This document shows, one piece after another, positions 1 to 14,168 of a stretch of 22,062 bases of DNA (positions are counted from its first letter, which is position 1; each line of letters begins with the position of its first letter). A program made the position numbers and the translations under genes. The notes beneath the pieces are model-generated. The model was not told the DNA's origin. It saw only the letters and a program-made list of their open reading frames with translations, and ran no database searches. The stretch is from assembly GCA_037178675.1 (NCBI GenBank), contig JAYMGJ010000511.1, positions 1-22,062 on the forward strand, given 5' to 3'. The stretch is from Scleroderma bovista. Taxonomy: Eukaryota > Basidiomycota > Agaricomycetes > Boletales > Sclerodermataceae.

Positions 1-426
1 CTGAAATTATGCATCTCAATTTTGGGAGGCACCAGAAAGAGACATTTGCCCTTATGAATACTTTGAGGCTGTCAGGCCATGGGTAGGGCGGGCCTTGAGA
101 AACTCAATACTCCATGCCCATATTGATATCAACGTTAACCCGACGAGGGTCCAGACCGGACCTGCGCATTGAAGATATGATATTTTGGACCCTCTTGTTT
201 GAACGCCCTCCACAAGGACCTATCATCAGCCCCTACTGAATTGAATGACGAAATGTGCAGTTAGACAGTTCTGAAATTGAAAATGGTAAACACTATGCTC
301 CTGCACCTTGGCCTCACCTGTTGTCTCCACACTTGTATAGTTCCTTCAAGTTGCTGGCTTCGTCGTCATAACGACTATTGCTCACAGCTACACCACGGGT
401 AGCGGTTCAATATGAGTGGGAAGGCG
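1..426. other. Intergenic stretch, no gene seen
   Basis: No reading frame here resembles a known protein or has a believable exon structure. The stretch ends where the first copy of the duplicated unit begins. Confidence 0.4.
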
Positions 427-1132
427 TTTTATTCGGAACTATATTGCTTCAAGGTGCATTGCCCTATCGCACCCTTCCAAGTAAGTTCTGATTAAGGTCC
501 CCAGTGGCCCATCGCTCCCCCGGGCGAGCGGACCCCCCACGGGGACATGGTTTATGTCCAGAATGGGAGAATATTATTCCTTCGGACCAGAGAAAACAGA
601 ACGAACACACGACCTTCCACAGAGCTGGAGCCAGTCTGGTTCGCCCACATTTCAGGGCCCACAATCCGCCCTGCCCGAAATGAGGGGAACAGAAATTAGG
701 GGAATGCCGCTTGTCCACATGTGTGGCTGCAATTGAAGGGTGATATGTACTGTCGGTCGGAGGAAATGGCTCTTTTGCAGTCGTGTAGGGCTTCGTAATT
801 TTCAGCGGACAGGTCAACCGGCAGTATGCCTTGATATCCACTATAATCCTCAGAGTCAGTGGCCCAATCCGTGCACTGCATCGATATGGCCCTGAGATGC
901 CCACAGGCATTTGGAGGATCTGTGAACCGGGCTTTCTCCGCATCTAAGTCCATGTGAAAGCCGACAGTTTACACAAGTTCTAGATCTGTAGCACTTCAAA
1001 AGAAATCTCTGTCGAGAACCTGCGTCCTTATGCCCGTTAATTTCAGGTAAAAATGATATGCATAATATGCAGCACCAGGCGCAACCGTAGAACCGTCGGC
1101 TAGACTTACGAAGCAAAGCATTGGCTTGAACA

Positions 1133-1139
1133 TATAAAT
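1133..1139 (+). promoter_or_regulatory. TATA box of secreted-protein gene copy 1
   Basis: TATAAAT lies 47 bp before the ATG at 1180. The same box with nearly the same flanks (gaacatataaa.gcatagtgg) sits before copy 2, so it was duplicated with the gene. The short distance to the ATG implies a very short 5' leader. Confidence 0.5.
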
Positions 1140-1179
1140 GCATAGTGGTAAGTGATTGCATGTTTCAACCCACATAACA

Positions 1180-1428
1180 ATGCAGCTCACCAACATATTC
1201 ATTCTCCTTTCCGTCGCCATATGTGCATCTGCCAAACGATCATGTGCAGTCTGTGCCCAGACGGTGGGTGGTAAGAGCCTGAGAACGAGTTGCTCTAGTG
1301 ACCTCGTCTTTATACCATTTGCGTGTGAGAACTCCGTTTCGTGGTACTTTGTTGAGCTTTCTAATCAATTCCATTCAGGTACGATTGGCCCATTGTCTGC
1401 GAATATTATGTGTGTACCTCAGGTTTAG
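1180..1428 (+). CDS. Small cysteine-rich secreted protein, copy 1; 3' part frameshifted relative to copy 2
   Basis: Likely exons are 1180-1324 and 1379-1428, giving 64 residues. The first 18 residues (MQLTNIFILLSVAICASA) form a typical signal peptide, and the mature part starts with a CxxC-like pair (CAVC). The intron at 1325-1378 begins GTGAGA and ends CAG. It is 54 nt long and has no stop, so retaining it would give 82 residues in the same frame. Compared with copy 2, exon 1 is one base shorter just before the donor, so exon 2 is read in another frame. The exon 2 frame that would match copy 2 still contains a VCxxxVC pattern (VCEYYVC against VCQYHVC), which suggests copy 1 lost a base. It may be a pseudogene or may encode an altered C-terminus. 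The function is unknown. Confidence 0.45.
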   Translation: MQLTNIFILLSVAICASAKRSCAVCAQTVGGKSLRTSCSSDLVFIPFACENSVSWYFVELSNQFHSGTIGPLSANIMCVPQV

Positions 1429-1512
1429 TCCAAAGAGGACTGTCCTAACAGTACATTTAACAGTCGAATGGGGACCTCTATGCAGAGCAAAGTTCTACAA
1501 AGTGCCCAACAA

Positions 1513-2236
1513 AAGTGGAGAAGACGACGGACTGCCCCATATCTTGTTGATGGCAGGCAGGTGGGAAAGAAAATGGATGGATTGAACGGAATAGTATTTT
1601 TTTCGGAAGATAAAACGGGCATGCCATAGGCCAGTGCGAGCAATGGATTCATGATGTGCCAAGTTCCTTGCCTATAGTGATAGGCTAAATTAAGATCGAT
1701 TTGTTTACCAACGAATTTGTCGCTGCTAGTCCAACTAGCCACTGTGACCTTCCTCCTATGTCCGGCCTACACGCATCGACAAGACTCTGCATCATGGGAC
1801 CCGGGTCACTCACTGGTCGCTTGCTATGCATGGATGACTCCTGCAAACACACCCAGCGGCTGAGCGTTATCACTAAGCCTAAGCTATTGCGATTAGCAAC
1901 GAGACCAAGGTTGTCGAGTCTGAATTTGAGGTTGGCGTCCGAGAGGGATAAATGCCAGCAAAGGTTTCTGATTGCTGACTCCTGAGATAAGCAAACTCTC
2001 AAGACTCGAGTCGGAATCGCCGAACTACAACCAACGCAAATGACGAGGGTGCGCAGCGTGTGTAGAGGATGCAACGAAGAAATATTCAACCTCTTGATCT
2101 TCTTCCTCTCCAACACGTCAACGATACTCCTCAACGTTCTAGTACGCTCTTGATGGCGCGGAACTGAGAGTCGCGTTACTTCAACCAAGGAAGGTGTTTT
2201 CGATCTTTGGCGCTCAACTAATGCTTCCAGGTCCGA
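1513..2236. other. Spacer between the duplicated units, no supported gene
   Basis: This sequence is not shared by the two units. A leucine-rich minus-strand frame of 167 codons (2188-1685) is open but matches nothing I recognise and has no intron-exon logic, so I do not call it a gene. Confidence 0.35.
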
Positions 2237-2877
2237 TTTTTATTTGGAATTATAGTGCTTCAGTGCATTGTCTCATATCGCACTCTTCTAAGTAAGCTCT
2301 ACTAACGTCTGCGGTGGCCTATCGCTCCCCTGGGGTGCGCGGATCTTCCACGGGGATATGGTTTATATCCAGAATAATGGAGAATATTCTTCCTTCGGAC
2401 CAGAGAAAGCAGAACGAACACACAACCTTCCACAGGGTTCGTCCACGATTCAGGGTCCACAATCCGCTCTGCCCACGATGGGAACAGAGATCAGGGGAAC
2501 GCCGCTTGTCCACGCGTATGGTTGGCAATTGAAGGATGATATGTACTTTGTTGGAGGAAAAGGCCCTTTCGTAATGGTGTGGGGCTCTGTAATTGTCAAC
2601 CGGCAGCGTGCCTTTCAAACAACAGCTTTGATACCCACTATGAACCTCAAATTTGGGGGCCCAATTGATATGGCCGTTAATTACCCGCGGGCATTTGCAG
2701 GGTCTGTTTCCCCGAGCCTTCTCCCCATTCAAGTCCGACGGCTCAAGGTCTGGATCTATAGCATTTCGACGGCGGCCTCTGAGAATCTACGGTCCTTGAT
2801 GCAAGTTTCTTTTTTCAGGTAAAAGTGTTATGCAGCACCGGGCACACGACCAGTGGGAGGTGAGATGGACTTGAACA

Positions 2878-2884
2878 TATAAAA
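2878..2884 (+). promoter_or_regulatory. TATA box of secreted-protein gene copy 2
   Basis: TATAAAA lies 37 bp before the ATG at 2915 and is the counterpart of the box at 1133. Confidence 0.5.
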
Positions 2885-2914
2885 GCATAGTGGTAAGTGA
2901 TGGCATGTTCAACA

Positions 2915-3157
2915 ATGCAGCTCACCAACACACTCATTCTCCTTTCCGTCGCCGTATGCGCATCTGCACAAAATCATTGTGCAGCCTGTGCCGATGCAGT
3001 GGGTGGTTATAGCTTGACATCGAAGTGTTCTAATGTGGCCCATGATTACACCCATTGCACGTGAGAACTCCGTTTCGTGTTCCTCCGTCGAGCTTTCTAA
3101 CCAATTCCATTCAGGTACGGCGATTTCGTCTGCCAATATCATGTGTGTATCTTTTAG
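2915..3157 (+). CDS. Small cysteine-rich secreted protein, copy 2 (intact)
   Basis: Exons are 2915-3060 and 3115-3157, with a 54-nt intron (GTGAGA...TTCAG), giving 62 residues. Residues 1-18 (MQLTNTLILLSVAVCASA) are a signal peptide with an Ala-x-Ala cleavage site. The mature part of about 44 residues has six cysteines, at about 22, 25, 38, 48, 55 and 60, enough for three disulfides. Size, signal peptide and cysteine content are those of fungal small secreted proteins, which include effectors, hydrophobin-like surface proteins and orphan secreted peptides. The spacing lacks the paired cysteines of hydrophobins. I do not recognise the family and assign no function. This copy is taken as the intact reference because its exon phases join cleanly and keep the VCxxxVC end. 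Confidence 0.6.
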
Positions 3158-3481
3158 CCCAAAGAGGCCTGTCCTAACAGTGAATTTAACAGAATGGTGG
3201 TGTCCTCTATGCACACCAAAGTGCTGTAGGATGCCCAAACTATGTGGGGACAAATGTAAATGGCTGCGCCACACCATGTGGTGCTTGACGGGAGGCATAC
3301 ATCTCTGTGCCACAGAAATGGGAAGTCGGGAGAGAAAAAATAGCAAAGATAAACGGGTTATGCGATGTGTTCCCTTGCTTATTGATACTGAGTCAAAAAT
3401 CGAAGCCTGTTTAACTTCAACTGCCACCAGTGCAAATTTGTTGCACAGGGGAAGTGCCGGCTGGCGCCGGGCAGCCACCTG

Positions 3482-4383
3482 ACTTGGTCGAGCTCACTCC
3501 CCCCCTTGCCCCCTATCTAGGATGACACCACCACTCCACCTACGACGTGCATGTAGCTAGTTCACTAGATATACTATGAATAGTATACATAGTCCATGTA
3601 ATGATATGCTAATATACCCTTCGACACCCCTTGAGGTACCCTTAGGAGCTAAGTTGGTGGGTGTGGGTCAGCTGCAGGTCGGGCCCAAGGTAGTCGGATG
3701 CCTGTGGGTTTGCTGCCCTTCCTGCCTGCCGTCGCCGTCTGTCGTCGTGCTGCTGACTGCGTGGTGGAGATGGAAGAGGTCATGTCATTGGCGTATCGCT
3801 GGCTAGGCTGGTGATAATAGCCGTCGTTGTGACTGTCGTCATCGTCGTCCCCAGTGGGGTGGTGGTGACCGCCGATGACATCGTTGCGCTGCCAGTTGCA
3901 AGGCAGTGGTAGCAATGTTGGCGTGGCGCTGGCTACACGGGTGGTTGTGGTGGTGATGTCACTGGTTCACGCGATGTTCCCCATCGGCAGTGGCCATACC
4001 GTGCTGCAAGCAGACGTCGTCGGCGTCTCTCAGTGGGCAGCAGGTATTGACCAAAACTCATATGAGCGCTTTTATTCGCATAGTTGTGGAATGTGGCTGG
4101 CAAATGATGGCGCCAATCCATACCTTATCTGCATTCCTCCTAATTCGTTATCAGCGATTGAGTTTGCTCGTCGTCTTCTATGTATTTCAATCTCTGGACA
4201 CAAGCGCTCGTGTGAGCATTAGCCTATCGATATGAAACTTACTGTAGCGCGCAGCATCCTCATGTCCGCCATCCATTCATTCCTGTGCTATGTCATCCAG
4301 GTGTAGAATGCCCTATATCGTACTCATTATACAAACTCCGATCTTATCGGAAACCAAGCGCCATTTGCTTCAAGTATACCGTG
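3482..4383. other. Gene-free stretch with G/T-rich, triplet-like sequence
   Basis: About 900 bp without a supported gene. From roughly 3715 to 4030 the plus strand is dominated by gtcgtc-, gtggtg- and ctgctg-type triplets (for example gtcgtcatcgtcgtcc near 3835-3850). This produces long open frames on both strands that look like low-complexity artefacts. The last part must hold the promoter of the gene starting at 4384, but I see no clear element. Confidence 0.45.
3570..3587. repeat. Short perfect inverted repeat
   Basis: TATACTAT-GA-ATAGTATA has 8-bp arms with a 2-base centre. Just upstream is a second small palindrome (ctagttcactag). It could form a small hairpin, but it lies in A/T-rich sequence and may be chance. 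Confidence 0.3.
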
Positions 4384-4998
4384 ATGGTTGTCTTCGGTCT
4401 TTGGGTAGGTGGGAAAACCCCTGGTTCTTGGACACTGAACACTGACACATAGTAATACACGCCGTTTGTATAATCACAGGTGATCAACAAGGCTGGCGGA
4501 CTCGTATACCAGCGTAACTTTGCAGGTTCGCCGTTGTACCCGCGCTTCCAGAAAGGCTCAAGTGTGAATGTATTTTGTCTCGCACAGACGGCCTTTCGCA
4601 GCTAACGTCGAATGAATATCTCGTCCTCGCTGGTACATTGCACGGTATCCACGCGATCACGAGTCGCCTCTCGCCGACGGGATCAGGCTCGGGGGCGCAG
4701 GTCATCGAGGGCGAGTCCTTCAAGCTGACAATTTTGCTGACGGCCACAGGTGGGTGTTGCGAAGGGTACTCATTATCAACCTGCTCAAACGTCTACTCAA
4801 ATACTGCGCTATGCAGGGACCAAGTTTGTTTTGCTGACGTCGTTGACGGAGACGGCGGCGGAGTCGATCCTGCAGAAGGTTTATGAGATTTATGCAGATG
4901 CAGTCATGAAAAATCCGTTTCACACCCCGGAGATGCCAATTCGTAGCGATGGTTTTGACTCTCGCGTTGCTGGACTTATCGGATCTGGGCAATCATAA
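4384..4998 (+). CDS. TRS23: TRAPP complex subunit TRS23 / TRAPPC4 (sybindin-like)
   Basis: This is a core subunit of the TRAPP tethering complex, which works at the Golgi as a Rab/Ypt1 exchange factor in ER-to-Golgi traffic. Exons are 4384-4404, 4480-4525, 4588-4749 and 4817-4998, giving 136 residues. The start MVVFGLWVINKAGGLVYQ is the family's N-terminal longin strand. It is followed by LTSNEYLVLAGTLHGIHAI, a GESFKL strand, TGTKFVLL and the C-terminal VYEIYADAVMKNPF and PEMPIRSD motifs shared with human TRAPPC4. The start is fixed because the 7-codon first exon supplies the conserved N-terminus. Human and budding-yeast proteins are about 219 residues and contain an inserted PDZ-like segment after the first strands; here RNFADGLSQLTSNE joins directly, so that insert is absent. 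The gene is convergent with RIC8, 136 bp downstream. Confidence 0.94.
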
Positions 4999-5134
4999 CA
5001 GAGTCATTCTGGATGATCCCTCCTTCCATGTTCATGGCGCATAATCCACACCATTCACAAGTGAGATGACAAATGCAACATGTATGAACCGTATAAATAC
5101 TATATGCAATAAGTTGTAACGATAGGAAACCGAA

Positions 5135-7264
5135 TTAAGAGTTGCTTTTTTGTATCGCCTTTCGTATGGGGTTCTGGTCAGGCGACAGCGCGCCTGTCCG
5201 CTCCAACCTGTCGAACAGCATAAAAAGCCTCTCGGCCTCTCGTTCCTTCTCTTCCTCCGTCATACCGTCCGGTACGGGTGCCTTGACGATCGTCCCAGTG
5301 ATCGGATCGATGGGCAAACCGTTCGGCGTCACCAGTCGTTCCACCGCGTTGCCTGTGGGCGGCCCGGTCGCCAGACCCTTGTTAAACAGGAACCCAGCGA
5401 AATGACCATAACCAAGCGCCGTGAGATTCAACGCTGTCAATGAGCCGTGGTTAGCCGAGCATGCCCGAGGGGGGTGCCAGTGGTCACTCACGGTTCGAAT
5501 CGTACATGGCGAAGAACATCTCTCCGATAACCCCGGCCAGTTTCTGGTGGAACACACTCGGCAGCAGGCGTAGACAGCGGCCCAAGGCATCATCCCGTTC
5601 TTGCAGCGGCTTCGTCCGGTCGAGGTTTTCGGGAACGAACCAACTCTTTATTCTCAACTTGGCATCTTCGTCTCCTATGCAGAAGCGAGTGATTAGAATG
5701 GCGAGGGGGGAGAGGATGTCGCTCATGGAATCGCCCGTTGTGGGTGAGAGATGCTGGAATCGATTGCGGACGTTGAGGTGGTCGGGATCACTATCGCCCT
5801 GGTAGTACGCCACTAGAGTTGTATCCAACAGCTCACAGGCGCGAATGGCGGTGTCTGGTACAGGTGGTGATGATGTAGAGAGGGACGGGCGAGACCGCGA
5901 GAATGATCGTCTCCCAGCAGCAAGAGCAGAGAGGGCGCGCTCGAACGCTCTCGGTCGTGATTCCTTGGCAGGAAGGGAGGATTGGGTATCGGGGTTGGGA
6001 GAGTTAGACGATGAGGAAGTTGTGGAGCCGCTTGGGGTGGTTCGAGATAGTGGAGCAGAGGGATATGGACCGAACCACAAGGAACGATTAGAAGCATTTA
6101 CGGGTATGGTGATCAAGGAATGGATGATGTGTACCATCGGTGGTATTAGGGGATGGGGAGAGGTAGGAGGTATGCCGTGGAAAGCACGCAGAAGAGGAGG
6201 GATGAGGCTGGTGGGGGCACTACGTCAGAACAGACACTACGGGATGTGGAACGCCTTACCCGTCCAATCTAGGACTCCAGGCCTCACCCACGAACTTCCG
6301 GTCCGATTCTGCAGTTGTGACACCGGCGGTCTGGATTTCGGCCTCCACGAGCTATGATCAGCGAGCGTCAGTCTCCAACAATAATTCATACAAGGCAGTC
6401 GTGTTCCTACCTTGGGATAATGAGCGCAGAGGTTGAAAACGAGTTTAAGCAGGTCGGTCATGGCATCTTCGGGTGAGGTTCCGCTCGTGGATTTGCGGGT
6501 GACCATGCAATGGACGAGTTCGTCCATCTTGGTAGCAATGACGTTGACTGCTGTTCCCGAACCGGGGACATCGTGAAGTTTCTTCTCGACCATGGATTCG
6601 ATGAGAGATGCCGCTGAGTGGAGTGAGGCTGTACAAAGAAAGAGGATTCTCGATGTCAGGTATATTGATTCGAGGGATGACGATCTCTGTTGGGGCGAGG
6701 TGAGACTAATTTAGGTATGGGAGATGGCTCACCTGGAGGAGGTCGAGACAGACGTTCGCCCCGTTGACATCTGGGCTGATGAAAGTGGTCCTAGCGGACT
6801 CGATGAGCAGACACGTATTTGCGATGCAGCGCAAAGCACTGTTTTCCTTTGAGTTTTCGACTTGAGGGACGGTGGCAATGCCGAGCAAACATCGGAGGTT
6901 CACCGGGGAGGAGAGGACGGCAGCGACTTCCGGGGACTTGCCGAGATCTTTGAGCTTCGGAAGCGCTGCCTGTGTTGCACCTAAAGACGATGAATGATCT
7001 GATTGGGAAGCAGTGTTCGCTGTTTGTACCTTGCTTGGACAGACGAGAGACGGTGTCGTCGAGCAGCGTCGCCTTGAGGTCGTCGAGAATGAGCTGTGCC
7101 AGGGCTGGGGAAGGCGGAGCCTCTACGGGGTGTACGTGAGTGATCTGGCCGACGGGTATATGAGACGACGCACCCGCGACACCGAGCGCGGCGTCCACAT
7201 CTGCTGCACTGGCAGAGAGAGCCAGGGCGACATACGCATCGAGAGCCAGACTTGGGGTGGCCAT
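5135..7264 (-). CDS. RIC8: Ric8 / synembryn, G-alpha chaperone and guanine-nucleotide exchange factor
   Basis: Ric8 proteins fold G-alpha subunits and act as receptor-independent exchange factors in the cytoplasm. Minus-strand exons are 7264-7030, 6980-6733, 6686-6411, 6351-6260, 6219-5492 and 5433-5135, which sum to 625 codons plus stop. The diagnostic end is VTPNGLPIDPITG followed by GMTEEEKEREAERLFMLFDRLER, which matches the conserved C-terminal segment of animal Ric8 (NPLTG...MTEEQKEYEAMKLVNMFDKL). The rest is helical and leucine-rich, as expected for an armadillo-like fold (for example LRCLLGIATVP, ALRCIANTCLLIESAR, MTDLLKLVFNLCAHYPK). A low-complexity Ser/Pro/Thr insert lies in the middle of the long exon 5, around residues 310-380. 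It shares a 122-bp head-to-head promoter region with KGD4. The assignment rests mainly on the C-terminus and overall architecture. Confidence 0.9.
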
Positions 7265-7386
7265 TGCAAGGGTCGTCGCGCACCCGCTCGTCTCAGACTT
7301 TTATGCGATCTTGTCACTGGCGTACAGCCTCGCCGAGACCGGCTCGCCCTTGTAACACAAACAAACACCCTGCTACGTCACAACCC
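7265..7386. promoter_or_regulatory. Bidirectional promoter region between RIC8 and KGD4
   Basis: Only 122 bp separate the two start codons, so both 5' leaders and promoters must lie here or inside the genes. No TATA box is apparent in either direction. Confidence 0.6.
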
Positions 7387-7741
7387 ATGCACTCGTCGCG
7401 GGCGCACAGACCACTCATCTCCTTCGTGGGGAAGCGCACATGGGGCGGTAAGTCGTCAATGGTGGTCCTGAAGGCTGATTTGACCGTCGCATGCACCAGC
7501 TCCTGTTGCGGCCCACCCGCACCCTGCGGCACCACCAGACTATCAACACGTATCCTCCACCTCACCACCTAGCAAAAAACCTGTGTTCCAGCATTTTTGG
7601 GAGGCACCATCGCGCCTCTGGAGCCCCCGGTACAAGGTCATCAGTGACGCCGAGATCGATGCCGTCACGGTGCGCTTTTCTCCAAGGGGTGTATGCTGCG
7701 TGCTGACACTTGTCCAGAGCGGTGGTGCTTCGTTACATTAA
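7387..7741 (+). CDS. KGD4: 2-oxoglutarate dehydrogenase subunit 4 (Kgd4 / Ymr31 / MRPS36 family)
   Basis: This small mitochondrial protein was first listed as ribosomal protein Ymr31/MRPS36. It is now known to attach the E3 lipoamide dehydrogenase to the 2-oxoglutarate dehydrogenase complex. Exons are 7387-7447, 7500-7669 and 7718-7741, giving 84 residues. The N-terminus (HSSRAHRPLISFVGKRTW) is basic, as for mitochondrial import, and holds the family's P-x-I-x-F-V-G-x-R motif. An Ala/Pro-rich linker follows. The C-terminus has PVFQHFWEAPSRLW, then the E-I-D-A-V-x-S-G-G-A signature, where yeast Ymr31 has ELESINSGGA. The signature is split by the last intron, and the final exon has only seven codons plus the stop. 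The gene is convergent with SCL1, with 63 bp between stop codons. Confidence 0.93.
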
Positions 7742-7804
7742 CATACTTGCACATTGATAGACGACTAGATCCAATTGACCCACTCATACATACCCACGCT
7801 CAGA

Positions 7805-8912
7805 CTAGTCTTTCTCAGCATATGCTAGTAGGTGGTGCTCTACCTCGGCCTCGCTCAGCACTCGCCACTGTCCCCTCGTCTTGGGATTCTCCTCGTCCGC
7901 GGTCGACACAATCCCGATTTCCATCTCCCCAGGCTTGTAGTCAGTCGCGTGAACCGTCGACATGGCTTCTATGGCAATCTACAGATTGCCATGGTGAGGC
8001 GTTGCCAAACGTATTTTCACATGCCATACCTCTATGACCTCGGCATGGCTAAGCTTCTTGCCTGCCTCCGCGGGATCGTCAGCGCCCTTCCCATTGTCCA
8101 TCTTCTTCCACTTCTTCTCAAGGTGGTTCATCGCTTCTTGTTGCTTTTGACCAGCGGCAGTGGCATGAAAACCCACAAAATGTCCCGCCGGATCCAATTT
8201 GAAGCACTGAGGGCCATGCTCAGGGTCAATGCCAATCAAAACTATAGCTAAACATGACTGCTGTGAGCTAGGCTGCCAGCATGACATGTAAAAATAACGC
8301 TTACAAATTCCCAATGGGCGCATGCCTGCACGTTGGGTGTACACTTGATTGATATTGGCTATTCGTCTTGCCAATGCATCAGGCGTAATTTCATAACCAT
8401 ACTTGTATCGCCATTCCGTGGCCTCACTTCGTGCCCGGGAGACCTGTGCCTTGGCATCAGCTGCAACTCGTCAGTTGAGATGCATAGATAAGCTTGTGAT
8501 ATTCATACCCATAAGGCCGGTCACCACGCATCCGATAGTGGGCGTTATGCTGAAAAGGTGGCTGACGGATGACGCATCGATGAGCTTGTCCTGGGATTGC
8601 GTCAGCATTTCAACGAGCATCGAGGTGCATATACGCGTACAGGGACTTTCTTCTGTGTGATGACTACAGCGGTATCCTTTCCTCTGACGGCAACGGCGGT
8701 GTGTCCAGAGCCAGTGATGGCCTTGAACGCATATTCTACTCGATCGCAGCTGGCCAGTCAGTGTCATCATGCAGGAGACCTGGCCCACAACGCACCGACT
8801 TGGTACAACCGGCCCTCTGGCGAGAATACCGTTAGATATCTACAAGGTCATCAGTGAGTCGTTGAATGGTCGACGCGTTGGGTGCACACCTGTCGTAGGA
8901 TGACCTTGACAT
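7805..8912 (-). CDS. SCL1: 20S proteasome subunit alpha-1 (Scl1 / PSMA6)
   Basis: This is one of the seven alpha subunits forming the outer ring of the 20S proteasome; it is non-catalytic and part of the substrate gate. Minus-strand exons are 8912-8890, 8839-8796, 8735-8641, 8590-8509, 8460-8305, 8247-8030 and 7978-7805, giving 263 residues. The start [19 protein letters not shown] leads into the universal alpha-subunit YQVEYAFKA motif. [15 protein letters not shown] and [13 protein letters not shown] identify the alpha-1 type, as does [20 protein letters not shown]. The second intron (8795-8736) must end at the TAG just before AATATG. Stopping at the AG three bases earlier would insert a second valine into YQVEYAF. 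It shares a 141-bp head-to-head promoter region with RPC1. Confidence 0.96.
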
Positions 8913-9053
8913 GGTTCGTTGGAGTCGAGTGTAGACGCGACGCGCAATCTACAGAAACAGAGTCACGCAGTCACGGTCACGCATAGATCAGCCTCGGCCA
9001 GATCAACAGAATACCGCATTCATCCATGAGTCGACACCGTCCAAACGAAGCCC
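8913..9053. promoter_or_regulatory. Bidirectional promoter region between SCL1 and RPC1, with three GTCACG repeats
   Basis: The two start codons are 141 bp apart. Within this space, GTCACG occurs three times in direct orientation, at 8962, 8970 and 8976; the first and last are GTCACGCA. This tight cluster is a candidate binding site for a factor serving both genes. I see no TATA box. No known regulator is assigned. Confidence 0.55.

Positions 9054-14168
<5,115 letters not shown>

Larger units (their letters stand above)
427..1512. repeat. Duplicated unit, copy 1 (secreted-protein gene and its upstream region)
   Basis: This unit of about 1.1 kb aligns with 2237-3241 in the same orientation. 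It begins at an A/T-rich string near 427 that matches one near 2237, runs through a well conserved block near 540-740, a TATA box and a small two-exon gene, and fades near 1512. Identity is obvious by eye but broken by many small indels, so the duplication is not recent. The copies are separated by about 725 bp of unshared sequence. Boundaries are approximate, by eye. Confidence 0.8.
2237..3241. repeat. Duplicated unit, copy 2 (secreted-protein gene and its upstream region)
   Basis: This is the second copy of the unit at 427-1512, in direct orientation, with an offset of about 1.8 kb that shrinks to about 1.73 kb through indels. It keeps the conserved upstream block (near 2340-2540), the TATA box at 2878 and the two-exon gene at 2915-3157. 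It lacks 15-base and 3-base segments present in the conserved block of copy 1. Confidence 0.8.

Noticed and set aside
464..943. Minus-strand open frame across duplicated unit copy 1, partly open in copy 2
   Set aside because: Small indels of one and two bases between copies and a stop in copy 2 break the shared frame; open frames here also exist on the plus strand.
1685..2188. Minus-strand open frame of 167 codons
   Set aside because: It is leucine-rich but has no recognisable motif, no intron logic and no conservation in the duplicated copies; probably a chance frame.
3649..4121. Long open frames on both strands in the G/T-rich stretch
   Set aside because: Triplet-like low-complexity sequence keeps several frames open at once and gives Asp/His or Val/Gly strings without domain character.
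8733..8795. Earlier acceptor (GATCGAG) for SCL1 intron 2
   Set aside because: It would add a valine inside the invariant YQVEYAF motif; the TAG acceptor three bases on restores it.
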